Shown here: in pieces, positions 45,234 to 54,474 of the stretch
How positions within the stretch are numbered: position 1 is the stretch's first letter
Layout: the number at the start of each line of letters is the position of its first letter
Origin: Pedomonas mirosovicensis
Lineage (GTDB): Bacteria; Pseudomonadota; Alphaproteobacteria; Sphingomonadales; Sphingomonadaceae
DNA length: 64,000 nt
Assembly (NCBI RefSeq): GCF_022569295.1
Contig: NZ_JAKFIA010000001.1
Location: 635,001 to 699,000 of the forward strand
Reading direction: 5' to 3'
Translations under genes and position numbers: made by a program
The notes under the pieces: model-generated
Told to the model about the DNA's origin: nothing
What the model saw: only the letters and a program-made list of their open reading frames with translations
The model's database searches: none

Positions 45234-47989
45234 CTGTGGCGCTCCGGCAGGCGGTCGAGAATGGCCTTCACGTGCACCTGGTCCGCCTTGTAGGTGCCGG
45301 TGAGCGCATACATGACGAGGTTCACGCCGAAGCGCAGCGCCCACTCGCGCTGGCGGGCGTTGATGTCCTGATGGCTGGCCCAGGCGCCGGCCCAGTCCGC
45401 GCTGCCCATGACGACGGCGGCCACCGCGCCGTCACTGCCGCCTTCGGTGCCCGCTTCCACCCATACGGTTTGCCCCTGCACCCGGCCGGGGTAGCGGTCG
45501 AGCAGGTAGAAGCTGCGGGCGAGCACGTGGTCGGAGGTGAGCGGTTCGAGCCGCGGCAGGCCGAGCGGCTGGAGCACCTGCCGCACGATCCCAGGCGGGG
45601 GCGGGTTTGCGCCGAGATCGACCACCAGCAGGCCGCCGCTCGACAGGTAGGCGCTGAGCCGCGCCGCCGCCTCGGGCGAGAGCGGGCGCGCGCCCGCGCC
45701 CCCACCCGTCACCGGCCAGTAGATGAGGGCGAGCGGGCCCAGCTCGTCCTTCTCCAGATTGACGGCAACCGGGGCCCCCGCGCGCACGGCGGTGCGGGTG
45801 CCGAGCACCCTGGTCAGAACATCGAGCCCGGTGCGGGCGAGGCTGTCGGCGGCCGGGTTGCCGGTCGTCACGTAGCCGAGCTGCACCGGGTCCACCGCTG
45901 CCGCCGGGATTTCATCGGCGGGAGCCTGGCGCGGCACCAGCGGCGGCAGAATCTGGGCATGGCCGGTTTGCGGTATGGCGAGTACGCCTGCCAGCAGCGC
46001 CAGCGCGGCGATGGCGGCGGTTGCGGTCGTCCGCTTGCCCGGCCAGCGGAACGGCAGCGCCTTGCCGAGGCTGAGGAAGCCGTCGATAACCGCCAGCAGC
46101 AGCCCAAGGATGAGCAGGGGCGTGGCGAGGTCAACGGGCGCGCGTGCGCCCGTGCCGGTGGAAACCGGCAGGCCCGCGGCATCCGCCAGCGGCTCGAAGC
46201 GGAACAGGGGACTGATGGGGCCGTTGCCCCGCATCAGGTTGAGCACGCGGCTGACGCCCCCGGCGCGGTAGAGGCCGGGCGGGGTTTGGGGGCTGGCGGT
46301 GGCGGCCTCCCAGTCTTGCGGGCTTACCTGCCGGGGCTGGCGCGGGTTTACCAGCATGCCTTCGGCATCCAGCGCGGTTTCCAGCGCGAAGCTGCCCTGC
46401 GGCGCACCGGAAGGCTGGCTGGCGCGGCCCACCAGCGGCAGGAAGCGGCGCAGCATCTGCTCGAACAGGCCGGAGAGCGGCAGGTTGGTCCAGCGCGGGT
46501 CCGCATTGGCGTGCACCATCACCAACGCGCCCGCGCCGACAGCACGGGCCGTCACCAGCGGCGTGCCGTCCTCCAGCCAGGCCCAGCGCATCAGGCCGGG
46601 GGCGGAGGGGTCGGCCACCAGCACCTGCCGGGTGATGGTGACTTCGGGGTCGATGGAAAGGCCGGCTAGCGGGCCGTCCGTGGCGAAGCCGCCTAATTTT
46701 TGCGGCTTGTCCCACGACAGGCGGGTGCCGACGGCACGGGTGCCGGTGAGCAGCGGGCCGGGGGCAAGTTCGGTGCCGTTCTGGGCGATGCGGGGCCCGG
46801 CAAAGGTGATGGCGATGCCGCCCTCGCGCACCCAGCGCATCATCGCCGCTGCCTGATCCTGCCCCGTCACCGGCAGGTCGAGGAAGACGCGCAGGTTCGC
46901 CTCGTGGCTCAGCATATCCTCCAGCGGCACGGCATCCACATCGGCATAGGGCTCCAGCGCCCGGCGCACGTAGAAGGCTGCCGATTGCAGCGGGCGCGGC
47001 TCACCCCGCCGCTCGCCGGAGAGGACGGCGACGCGCGGGTGAAGCGTTGCGGCGTCGATGAGCGCGGTGGTGGCGGCGGAGCGGCTCTCGCTCACCGTCA
47101 GGCGGCTGATGCGCGCCAAGTCTCCCACCGCCACGTTGAGGCGCACGGTGGCGCTGGTTTCGCCCGCCGGGAAGGTGACGAGCGTTTCGGCGCGCGGGCG
47201 GCCGCTCGTGTCGACGGCGGTCAGCCGCGCCGTCTCGGCGGGCAACCCTTCGGGGCGCACCAGCTGCACGCGCCAGCCGCCCGCCGTGCCGTCGAACTGG
47301 CGGATGGCAAGCATCCGCGCGGGCACGATGACCAGCCGCGCCGGGCCCAGCGCTTCCAGCACCGCGCCCAGCCGCCCGGCCCCTTCAGTGTCCCAGCCGG
47401 TCGTGATCCACAGGGTTTCATCGGCGCTGCCAGGGGCGAAGCGGGCCAGCTGGCGGGCCGTCGCCTCCCGGTCGGCGGGCCAGGGCTGGGGCGCAAGCTG
47501 GGCGAGCAGGGCAAGGGCGGTGCGCGGCGTCACCCAGTTGGGGGCAGGCGGCACGCCGTTCGGCCAGCCTCCGGCCGGGGCGGCGGTCGTCACCAGCGCG
47601 ACGCGCGCGGCCTCTCCCTCCAGCGCCTCGATGCGATTGCGCGCCGCCGATATCATCTCCTGCCAGCCGGGGGCGGCCTGCCAGCCGTTGTCCAGCACCA
47701 ACAGCAGCCGGTCAGGGCTCGGGGCATTGGGTGTCGGGTCCCAGCGCGGCCCGGCAAGGCCCAGCAGCAGGGCGGTGAGCGCCCCTAGCCGTAGCGCCAG
47801 CAGCCACCACGGCGGGCGGGCCTGCGGCGGCGGCTCCTCCACCACGGGTCCCAGCAGGCGCACGGCGGGAAACACCACGCGCTGGGTGGGCGGCGGCAGG
47901 CGACGGATCAGCCACCACAGCAACGGCAGGGCGGCAAGCCCGGCGAGCACCGCAGGCGCAGCAAGGGATAGGGGACCAAGGGAGATCAT
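45230..47989 (-). CDS. DUF4159 domain membrane protein with N-terminal BatA-like region
   Basis: 919 residues. The N-terminus is the BatA/Aerotolerance type: a helix, LLWWLIRRLPPPTQRVVFPAVRLL, and a second helix. A long extracytoplasmic region follows, then membrane helices at about 640-660 and 690-710. The C-terminal DUF4159 domain (about 715-919) contains LSSGGLLVVDLGANPP and ends MYALTGTYKADQVHVKAILDRL. The start is set at 47989, where it overlaps the DUF58 stop; the frame upstream of it reads as non-coding. Function is unknown beyond association with MoxR and DUF58. Confidence 0.82.
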   Translation of the reverse strand: MISLGPLSLAAPAVLAGLAALPLLWWLIRRLPPPTQRVVFPAVRLLGPVVEEPPPQARPPWWLLALRLGALTALLLGLAGPRWDPTPNAPSPDRLLLVLDNGWQAAPGWQEMISAARNRIEALEGEAARVALVTTAAPAGGWPNGVPPAPNWVTPRTALALLAQLAPQPWPADREATARQLARFAPGSADETLWITTGWDTEGAGRLGAVLEALGPARLVIVPARMLAIRQFDGTAGGWRVQLVRPEGLPAETARLTAVDTSGRPRAETLVTFPAGETSATVRLNVAVGDLARISRLTVSESRSAATTALIDAATLHPRVAVLSGERRGEPRPLQSAAFYVRRALEPYADVDAVPLEDMLSHEANLRVFLDLPVTGQDQAAAMMRWVREGGIAITFAGPRIAQNGTELAPGPLLTGTRAVGTRLSWDKPQKLGGFATDGPLAGLSIDPEVTITRQVLVADPSAPGLMRWAWLEDGTPLVTARAVGAGALVMVHANADPRWTNLPLSGLFEQMLRRFLPLVGRASQPSGAPQGSFALETALDAEGMLVNPRQPRQVSPQDWEAATASPQTPPGLYRAGGVSRVLNLMRGNGPISPLFRFEPLADAAGLPVSTGTGARAPVDLATPLLILGLLLAVIDGFLSLGKALPFRWPGKRTTATAAIAALALLAGVLAIPQTGHAQILPPLVPRQAPADEIPAAAVDPVQLGYVTTGNPAADSLARTGLDVLTRVLGTRTAVRAGAPVAVNLEKDELGPLALIYWPVTGGGAGARPLSPEAAARLSAYLSSGGLLVVDLGANPPPPGIVRQVLQPLGLPRLEPLTSDHVLARSFYLLDRYPGRVQGQTVWVEAGTEGGSDGAVAAVVMGSADWAGAWASHQDINARQREWALRFGVNLVMYALTGTYKADQVHVKAILDRLPERHR

Positions 47990-48894
47990 CGCCGGGGCGG
48001 ACCTCCCGCGATGTGTGTGGCCCCAATGCGCGCCGCGATGCTTGCCAATCCGTCCTGCAGCGGCGCGTCGGTGCGAAGGAGAAGGCTCTGCCAGCCGATA
48101 GCGCGGGCGGCGGTCTCCACGGCGGCCACGTGGGCGCTCCATGCCTCGCGGTAGCGGGCGCGGGTGTCCTCGCTGGCGTCGATGAGGCGCGGCTCGGTAT
48201 CCGGCGCAACGTCCCGCAGCTCGACGCGTCCTTCGAAGGGAAAGTCGATCTCGGCCGGGTCGGCGATTTGCACCGCGAGGCCGCCCGCCCCCTGCGCCGC
48301 GAGCGCGGCAAGGGCAGGCAGCCGGTCCGGCTCCAGGAAATCGCTGAGGATGACCACCGTGTCCCCCGGCGCAGCCAAGGTGCCGGTGGGCGCGCTGTGC
48401 ATGGGCCCCGCGGGCTCGGCCGCCAGCAGTTCGGCGACGGCGCGGGCGCGGGCCGGGCGCGCGGCGGAAAGCGCGGCGCAGGCCTCGCCCGCCGCCTCGG
48501 CGCTCAGCGCAAGGGCTGCCGCCAGCACCAGCGCCCGCTCGCGCTTGGTGGGCACGCGGCGCGCGCTCGCATAGTCCATGGTGGGGGAGGGGTCGGCCCA
48601 CAGGGCGAGGCGGGCGGGCAATTCCCGCTCGTGGGTGCGAACATAAAGCGAGTCGCTGCGGCCTGAGCGCCGCCAGTCCACCCGGTCCACCGCCTCTCCG
48701 GGCTCAAGCGGGCGGTATTGCCAGAACTCGCTGCCCTGCCCGGCGCGGCGGCGCGGGTGCTGGCCCTGCTGCCAGCTGGGGCGGCCCAGCTCCGGGCGCA
48801 GCAGTGAAAGCGGGCCGAGCAGGCTGGCCGCCCGTTCGGCCTCGGGCCAGAGGGTGTTGATACCGGGTGCTTGTCGAGGCTGGTCTGCCGCCAT
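47986..48894 (-). CDS. DUF58 domain-containing protein
   Basis: A 302-residue soluble protein. The DUF58 hallmark GEAVDRVDWRRSGRSDSLYVR is near residues 66-86, and the C-terminal half has a vWA-like fold (LALWADPSPTMDYAS, then VVILSDFLEPD). DUF58 proteins are regular partners of MoxR ATPases and are thought to link them to client proteins. It starts 9 nt after moxR and overlaps the DUF4159 gene by four bases. Confidence 0.88.
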   Translation of the reverse strand: MAADQPRQAPGINTLWPEAERAASLLGPLSLLRPELGRPSWQQGQHPRRRAGQGSEFWQYRPLEPGEAVDRVDWRRSGRSDSLYVRTHERELPARLALWADPSPTMDYASARRVPTKRERALVLAAALALSAEAAGEACAALSAARPARARAVAELLAAEPAGPMHSAPTGTLAAPGDTVVILSDFLEPDRLPALAALAAQGAGGLAVQIADPAEIDFPFEGRVELRDVAPDTEPRLIDASEDTRARYREAWSAHVAAVETAARAIGWQSLLLRTDAPLQDGLASIAARIGATHIAGGPPRR

Positions 48895-48903
48895 GAGGGC
48901 CGG

Positions 48904-49905
48904 TCAGGCGTCCAGCAGCGGAACGACGCCGTTGATGACGTCCGCCGTCGTCAGGCCCCGCGCCCGCCCGCCGTAGGTAAGCGCGATGCGGTGGCCGAGC
49001 GCCGGGTGCAGCAGCGCCTCCACGTCCTCCAGCAGCGGCACGGTGCGGCCCATCAGGAAGGCCCGCGCCTTTGCGCCCGCCAGCAGCGCCTGTGCGGCGC
49101 GGGGGCCTGCGCCCCAGGCGATGTCCGGCCGCTCGGGGCCGGGGCGGGTGGCGCGCACCACGCGCAGGATGCTCTCCACCACCTGTTCCGGCACCGGGAT
49201 GCGGCGGATGAGCTGTTGTGCCTCCAGCAGCTCCTCGGGCGAGAACAGCACCGGCGGCGCTTCCTCAAGGCCGGAGGTGGTGGCGAGCAGAATGGCCCGC
49301 TCGTCGTCGAGGCCGGGGTAATCGATGCGGATCTCGAACAGGAAGCGGTCAAGCTGGGCTTCCGGCAGGGGGTAGGTGCCTTCCTGCTCGATGGGGTTTT
49401 GGGTGGCCAGCACATGGTAGGGCTGGGGCAGCGTGTAGCGCTGGCCCGCCACCGTCACCTGCATTTCCTGCATGGCCTCAAGCAGCGCGGACTGGGTGCG
49501 CGGGCTGGCGCGGTTGATCTCGTCCGCCATCAAAAGCTGGCAGAACACCGGGCCGTGGACGAAGCGGAAGGCGCGGCTGCCCTCGCTCGTCGTCTCCAGC
49601 ACTTCCGAGCCCAGAATGTCCGTCGGCATCAGATCGGGCGTGAACTGCACGCGCCGGGTATCCAGCCCCAGCACCGTGCCCAGCGTCTTCACCAGCCGGG
49701 TTTTGGCGAGGCCCGGCACGCCCACCAGAAGGGCGTGGCCGCCCGCCAGCAGGGTGATGAGCGTCAGGTCGACGACGCTGCGCTGGCCGATGATGACGGT
49801 CTCGACAGCCTGCCGCGCGGCCAGCATCCGGTTGGCCAGCTCGGCCAGCCGGCGTTCCGCCTGCGCGTCGGCGTTCGGGGTTCCCTGGGCGAACTGATTG
49901 AGCAT
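48904..49905 (-). CDS. MoxR-family AAA+ ATPase
   Basis: A 333-residue AAA+ ATPase. Walker A GVPGLAKT (62-69), Walker B LLMADEINRASP (about 126-137), sensor 1 VLATQNPIEQEGTYPLPEAQLDRF (key residues ATQNP) and the arginine-finger/sensor 2 region are intact. MoxR proteins act as chaperone-like ATPases in maturation of metal- or envelope-associated complexes. It is the first gene of the four-gene operon (MoxR, DUF58, DUF4159, large membrane protein), divergent from the DUF1285 gene. Confidence 0.93.
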   Translation of the reverse strand: MLNQFAQGTPNADAQAERRLAELANRMLAARQAVETVIIGQRSVVDLTLITLLAGGHALLVGVPGLAKTRLVKTLGTVLGLDTRRVQFTPDLMPTDILGSEVLETTSEGSRAFRFVHGPVFCQLLMADEINRASPRTQSALLEAMQEMQVTVAGQRYTLPQPYHVLATQNPIEQEGTYPLPEAQLDRFLFEIRIDYPGLDDERAILLATTSGLEEAPPVLFSPEELLEAQQLIRRIPVPEQVVESILRVVRATRPGPERPDIAWGAGPRAAQALLAGAKARAFLMGRTVPLLEDVEALLHPALGHRIALTYGGRARGLTTADVINGVVPLLDA

Positions 49906-49988
49906 CCACGCGGTTCCAACAAGAGGACAAGTTCTTATATAAGAGCGATGTTAACGACTGGCCATAACCAAGCAGCGTGAGACGATCC

Positions 49989-50591
49989 ATGGCGGGCCTT
50001 GATACCGTGCAGCCGGGTCAATCCCTTGCAGATATTGCCCGCCTTCTGGCGGACAAGCGGCTGCCGCCTGTCGAACGCTGGAATCCGCCGTACTGCGGCG
50101 CCATCGACATGGTGATTAAACGCGATGGCAGCTGGTTGTATCTGGGCTCGCCCATCGGCCGGCATGCGCTGGTGAAACTGTTCTCCACCGTGCTCCGCCG
50201 CGATGAGGACGGCCGGTACTATCTGGTGACGCCGGTCGAAAAACTGCAAATCACGGTTGAGGATGCTCCCTTTGTGGCGGTGGAACTGGTGAGCGAGGGC
50301 AAAGGCGGGCAGCGCCGCCTCGGCTTCCGGCTCAACACCGATGATTACGTCATTGCGGGGCCGAACAACCGCCTGCGGGTTGAGGTGGACGGAAAAACCG
50401 GCGAACCGCGCCCCTACATCCATGTGCGGCGCGGGCTGGAGGCGCTCATCAACCGCCCGGTGTTCTACGAGTTGGTGAGCCTTGCCATGGAGGAAGGCGG
50501 CGAGACGGGCACGCTTGGCCTGTGGAGCGACGGCGTGTTCTTCCCGCTTGGAGACACTGGCGGGGGCGAGATCGGAGAAGGCGGATCGTGA
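49989..50591 (+). CDS. DUF1285 domain-containing protein
   Basis: A 200-residue soluble protein of the DUF1285 family, recognisable by VERWNPPYCGAIDMVIKRDGSW and GSPIGRHALVKLFSTVLRRDEDG, with YYLVTPVEKLQI following. Function unknown. In alphaproteobacteria it commonly heads a run with a Nudix hydrolase and the CCA-adding enzyme, as here. The ATG at 49989 is preferred, but a GTG at 49977 in the same frame is possible. Its TGA overlaps the Nudix GTG start. Confidence 0.88.
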   Translation: MAGLDTVQPGQSLADIARLLADKRLPPVERWNPPYCGAIDMVIKRDGSWLYLGSPIGRHALVKLFSTVLRRDEDGRYYLVTPVEKLQITVEDAPFVAVELVSEGKGGQRRLGFRLNTDDYVIAGPNNRLRVEVDGKTGEPRPYIHVRRGLEALINRPVFYELVSLAMEEGGETGTLGLWSDGVFFPLGDTGGGEIGEGGS

Positions 50592-51260
50592 CGCCGCCCG
50601 TCCCCGTTCCCCTGAACCTATCGATCGAGGCGGTGCGCCAGCGCCTGACGCGCCATCATGCCGAGGGTTGCGGCGTCTCCCACCGCAGCGACGATGACCT
50701 CAACCCCGGCGTGGTCTTCCCGCTGGCGGCAAGCGCCCTCAAACCGGCGGCGGTGCTCATTCCCATCATCGACCGGCCGGAAGGGCCCACCGTGCTGCTC
50801 ACCCAGCGGGTGACGACGCTGCGGGCCCACGCCGGGCAGATCGCCTTTCCCGGCGGGCGGCTCGACGGGCCGGAGGAAACACCCGTTCAGGCGGCGCTGC
50901 GCGAGGCCTTCGAGGAAGTGGGGCTGGAGCCGCACCGGGTGGAGGTGATCGCCACGCTGGATTGCTACCGCACCCGCACCGGCTATGCCATCACGCCGGT
51001 CGTCGGCATCGTGCAGCCGGGCTTCACGCTTGCCCTCCACGCGGTCGAGGTGGCGGACGCCTTCGAGGTGCCGCTGGCCTTCCTCATCGACCCCGAGCGG
51101 CGGGTGCGCGATTCTGCTCCTCCATCAGGGTGTGCCCCGTTTCTTCTATGCAATCCCCTATGGCGAGCGTTACATCTGGGGTGCAACCGCCGGTATCATC
51201 GTCAATCTGGCCGATGTGTTGCTGGCGCACGAGAAAACGGAGCAAGGAGCGACTGCGTGA
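50588..51260 (+). pseudogene. Nudix hydrolase (CoA pyrophosphatase type) with a +1 frameshift
   Basis: The first part (GTG start) has AGQIAFPGGRLDGPEET and LREAFEEVGL, the Nudix box with the one-residue insertion seen in CoA diphosphatases (NudL). After FLIDPERRVRD (about 51112) the frame is lost. A one-base shift restores LLHQGVPRFFYAIPYGERYI and WGATAGIIVNLADVLL, ending at TGA 51260. The extra base is probably within 51105-51122; its exact place is uncertain. The restored protein is about 223 residues. It may be a sequencing error. It is coupled to DUF1285 before it and DUF6111 after it by GTGA overlaps. Confidence 0.8.
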
Positions 51261-51520
51261 TCTGGGTTATTCGCCTTTGCCTGTTCTTCCTGCCGTTCCT
51301 GCTGTTCTGGGCCTGGCTGCGCTGGAGCGGGCGGCTTTCGGGCCCGCGCAAGCTCGGCCTGTTCGCGCTGGTGACCGGGCTGCTCGTCGCCACGCTGCTC
51401 GGCTTCGGGCTGGCGGCCAGCCTCACCGAATCCGGCGCGCCGGGCGACCGCTACATCCCGGCTCATGAGGAAAACGGCAAGATCGTCCAGGGCCGCTTCG
51501 AGAAACCTGGGGAAGAGTAA
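51257..51520 (+). CDS. DUF6111-type small membrane protein
   Basis: 87 residues with two membrane helices (about 2-20 and 33-53) and a polar C-terminus ending APGDRYIPAHEENGKIVQG, the conserved signature of this alphaproteobacterial family. Function unknown. The GTG start overlaps the Nudix stop (GTGA). It sits between the Nudix and CCA genes, the usual place for the family. Confidence 0.8.
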   Translation: MIWVIRLCLFFLPFLLFWAWLRWSGRLSGPRKLGLFALVTGLLVATLLGFGLAASLTESGAPGDRYIPAHEENGKIVQGRFEKPGEE

Positions 51521-51525
51521 GGCCC

Positions 51526-52840
51526 ATGATCCGTCTGCCCCACCAGTCCTGGCAGGACAGCCAGGGTCTCCAGCGCGTGCTGCTCGCGCTGGAGGCGGAA
51601 GCCGGCGCCGCGCGCATCGTTGGCGGCGCGGTGCGCGACACCCTGCTCGGCCTGCCGGTGCAGGATGTGGACCTCGCCACCCGCTTCGCGCCCCAAGAGG
51701 TGATCCGCCGTCTGGAATCGGCAGGCATCAAGGCCATCCCCACCGGCATCGAGCACGGCACCATCACGGCGGTCTCCAATCACCAGCCGTTCGAGATCAC
51801 CACCCTGCGCCGCGATGTCTCGACCGACGGCAGGCGCGCGACCGTCGCCTTCACCGAGGACTGGAAGGAAGACGCCGCCCGGCGCGACTTCACCATCAAC
51901 GCCCTCTATGCCAACCCGCTGACCGGCGAGATCTTCGACTATTTCGGCGGCCTTGCGGACCTCGAGGCGCGACGGGTGCGCTTCATTGGCCAGCCGCTGG
52001 AGCGCATCGCCGAGGATCACTTGCAGAATCCTGCGCTTCTTCCGCTTCCACGCCCGCTTCGGCCGGGGCGCGCCCGACCCGGAGAGCTTCGAGGCCTGTG
52101 TTGCCCGCGCCAACGACCTCATGGCCCTCTCGCGCGAGCGCATCCGCGAGGAGGTGCTGCGCTTGCTCGCCACTACCGATCCCGCGCCGACGGTCGACCT
52201 CATGGTGCGCCACGGCGTGTTCACGCCCGTGCTGCCGGAGCTGACGGCAGAAGGGCTGGCGGGCCTTGCCGGCCTCGTGGTGGTGGAGCGCGCGCTCGGT
52301 GATGCTGATGCCCTGCGCCGCCTTGCCCAGCTGCTGCCCCCGGCGGCCGACCTGCTGGATGACATCGGCCGTCGCCTGCGCCTCTCCAACCTTGAGCGCA
52401 AGCGGCTGGTGGCCATGGCCGAGCGCCGGTTCGAAATTCCCGCCACCCGGCAGCAGGCCGAAGCCGCCATCTACCGGCTGGGGGCCGAAACCTTCATCGA
52501 CCGGATGGTGCTGCAACTGGCCGCGCAGGTAGGCGAAATCGGGGCCGAGCCCACGCCCAACGCCGAGGCCGAGGCCGCCGCGCAAGGCGCCGACAGCCTC
52601 ATTCACGTAGCCGCCCACTGGGCCGGGCTGGCCCGCAGCTACGCCCCGCCGCGCCTGCCGCTCTCCGGCAACGACCTGATGGAACTGGGCATCCCCAAGG
52701 GGCCGGATATCGCCCGCACCATGGGCATTGTCCGCGAACGCTGGATCGACGCCGGCTTCCCGCAGGAACGCGACACCGTGCTCGGCCTCGCTCGCGCCGT
52801 CCTCGCCGACCACCCGCCGCAGGGCGAGGCGCTGGGCTGA
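51526..52840 (+). pseudogene. cca: CCA tRNA nucleotidyltransferase with a +1 frameshift
   Basis: The N-terminal class II nucleotidyltransferase domain has RIVGGAVRDTLLG, the metal-binding pair in VQDVDLATRF and RRDFTINALYANP. After ERIAEDHL (about 52021) one surplus base in TTGCAGAATC breaks the frame. Removing it gives RILRFFRFHARFG, the standard continuation, and the rest runs to TGA 52840. The restored protein is about 437 residues. The enzyme adds or repairs the 3' CCA of tRNA, or adds poly(A) in some relatives. Because this activity is usually needed for growth, sequence error or an internal restart should be considered before gene loss. Confidence 0.82.
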
Positions 52841-52900
52841 GGGACTGGTCCTCTGGTTTTCGGGTTTTTAGAGCGGTTTACAATCAGTTTGCAGGATGAT

Positions 52901-53302
52901 GCGAGGGGCTTACCCCTCGCGCTCCCATTCGGTTATCGGGCCGCGCGGGTGGCAACCGGTTGGCACTTGTGTTCGTAAAGTCGTTTATTTGAATGAGCTT
53001 AAGGGGAAGCTTCGCGCTTCGTGCGTGCTGCGGAAGGAATTTCGATGATGACCAAACCCGATGCCCACGAGGTCTGGTTCCGCGCGAAGGTGCGAGAAGC
53101 GCTGGCCGATACGCGGCCTCCACTTCCTCACCAACAGGTTATGGATGAAGCGCAAGCGCTGATCGGCAGAAAGCGCCGGGCGCGCTCCTGAGAGTTTCGA
53201 CCATCCAGACCGCACTCGCCTTTTCCAGCGCGCGGGGCGCGTCATGCAGGGCGCGGCCCTTTCAACGAATCGGGGATCGTAAGGGGGTCTGAGACCCCCT
53301 TA
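52901..53302. repeat. Expanded palindromic element, copy F, carrying a small gene
   Basis: Hairpin GCGAGGGG-CTTA-CCCCTCGC (52901-52920) is followed by the left arm TCCCATTCGGTTATCGGG and CCGCG. The right arm, at about 53250-53277 (CGCGGCCCTTTCAACGAATC, then GGGGATCG), reads back as the same motif. The perfect hairpin TAAGGGGGTCT-G-AGACCCCCTTA (53280-53302) closes the element. The interior of about 300 bases contains a 48-codon antitoxin-like gene. It is located between convergent cca and RES genes. Confidence 0.75.
53045..53191 (+). CDS. Orphan small antitoxin-like protein (PaaA2/stability-determinant type)
   Basis: 48 residues beginning MMTKPDAHEVWFRAKVREAL and continuing ADTRPPLPHQQVMDEAQALI to a basic tail. 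The pattern WFRAKVxEAL, then R-P-x-x-P-H-x-x-V-M, is that of short helical antitoxins partnered with ParE-type toxins (PaaA2, annotated stability determinant). GGAAGGAA lies about 7 nt before the double ATG. The usual downstream parE-like toxin is missing: only about 60 bases separate the stop from the inverted arm of the element. It may be a leftover antitoxin that protects against toxins elsewhere. Confidence 0.7.
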   Translation: MMTKPDAHEVWFRAKVREALADTRPPLPHQQVMDEAQALIGRKRRARS

Positions 53303-53370
53303 CATTCTTAGTCGTGTGCCTCCGCGCACGGGAGGGGCTGCGCCCCCTTGCGTTAATCCATGGAGACGCT

Positions 53371-54093
53371 TTAACCGCCCAGCCCGAACTGGGCGGCGGT
53401 GAAGTGGTAGCTTTCGCTGGAGGGGAAGGCGGCCAGCGCCGTGAGGGAGTCGGCGGTCATGCGGATGTGCCATGTGCCGGAGATGGCGGGCTGGCGGTCG
53501 CGCAGGGCGTCGGGCGTCAGGGCGGCGACGTTGATGCCGCCGGGGTCGCGTCTTGAGGCGTAGCGCAGCAGCTTGAGGCCTCCGGCGCGGGCGGCTTCGC
53601 CGAGAAGCTGGCAGCCTTCGTAGTGGTTGGGCTCGGCCCAGAGGCGCGGGTCGGTGTCGTGGGGCGGCCGGGTCAGGTCGAGTGCGTCGGGCGTGGCGAC
53701 GGTGACGCTGAAGGCGGTGTGTTCGATGACGGTGCGCGGGGCCAGGACGCCGGGCGAGCGGGCGAGAAAGGCCAGCCGGTGGTAGGCGATTTCCGCCAGC
53801 GCGGTTTTGATCTGCTCGGCGGCATAGAAGATGCCTTCGCGGGTGCGGGCGCGGCGGAAGCGGGAGGCGACGGTGTGGCCGTAGCGGAAGGGGGTCGCCA
53901 GCAGGAAGTGCAGCCCGGCGCAGGCGGCGGGCATGAGGGGCTTTACCTCTTCGACGAGGTTTTCCAGCAGGGCCTGATCTTCGCGGTTTTCGGCCAGCCG
54001 GTTGGTGGAGATGCGGTGCTGTCCCTCGACGACGCGCCACACCATGGCGCGGTAGGGCCGCGCCTCAGATGCGAGCGCGGAAGGCGTCCACAT
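53371..54093 (-). CDS. RES-domain toxin
   Basis: 240 residues, full length for RES toxins. Conserved features are MVWRVVEGQHRISTNRLAEN, the arginine in LLATPFRYGHT, SRFRRARTREGIFYAAE and the glutamate in TALAEIAYHRLAFL, with a C-terminal serine region. Characterised RES toxins degrade NAD+ in an ADP-ribosyltransferase-like fold. The gene follows its Xre partner with a 29-base overlap, the standard antitoxin-first order. The downstream region meets cca across copy F. Confidence 0.92.
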   Translation of the reverse strand: MWTPSALASEARPYRAMVWRVVEGQHRISTNRLAENREDQALLENLVEEVKPLMPAACAGLHFLLATPFRYGHTVASRFRRARTREGIFYAAEQIKTALAEIAYHRLAFLARSPGVLAPRTVIEHTAFSVTVATPDALDLTRPPHDTDPRLWAEPNHYEGCQLLGEAARAGGLKLLRYASRRDPGGINVAALTPDALRDRQPAISGTWHIRMTADSLTALAAFPSSESYHFTAAQFGLGG

Positions 54094-54469
54094 AATCGCA
54101 AACGGTCACGAGGCCATGAACGGTGCCGAGCAGCCGGATGGGGGCGGCTTGCAGGTCGAGGTTGTGCGTTGCCAGCCACGAGCGGGCGGCTGCGTCGTCG
54201 CTGCCCATCAGGGCATCGAGGCTTCGGAACAGGCGCACCAGATATTGCGCCAACTCGAAACTTTTGGTGCCGCGCTTCAGCGTGAGGCGACCGTTGCGAA
54301 GGCGGGAGACGGTGGAATCGGAGAGGCCGAGAATTTCGCCCAGCTGTTCGTTGCCGAAGGCCCAGAACTCGGCCACCTTCGTCACCGCGCGGGTGAGGGC
54401 TTGTTCCTCCCGCGCCGTTGTGTCGGTCGGGGAGGCGGGCGCGGTATCCATCGCCGGAGCTGGGTGCAT
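54065..54469 (-). CDS. Xre/MbcA/ParS-type antitoxin of the RES pair
   Basis: A 134-residue antitoxin. The N-terminal Xre-like helix-turn-helix region is at about 35-75 (FGNEQLGEILGLSDSTVSRLRNG), and the C-terminal DUF2384 toxin-binding domain at about 80-134 (FRSLDALMGSDDAAARSWLATHN, then PIRLLGTVHGLVTVCDYVDAF). The start at 54469 follows GGAG at 9 nt; a longer start at 54505 would lie inside the operator. Two palindromes directly upstream suggest autoregulation by the complex. Confidence 0.9.
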   Translation of the reverse strand: MHPAPAMDTAPASPTDTTAREEQALTRAVTKVAEFWAFGNEQLGEILGLSDSTVSRLRNGRLTLKRGTKSFELAQYLVRLFRSLDALMGSDDAAARSWLATHNLDLQAAPIRLLGTVHGLVTVCDYVDAFRARI

Positions 54470-54474
54470 GGCTT

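Noticed and set aside
50522-51520. A single 332-residue fusion of Nudix and membrane domains
   Set aside because: The apparent fusion arises because the frameshift in the Nudix gene puts its first half in frame with the separate DUF6111 gene; the true Nudix C-terminus is in another frame.
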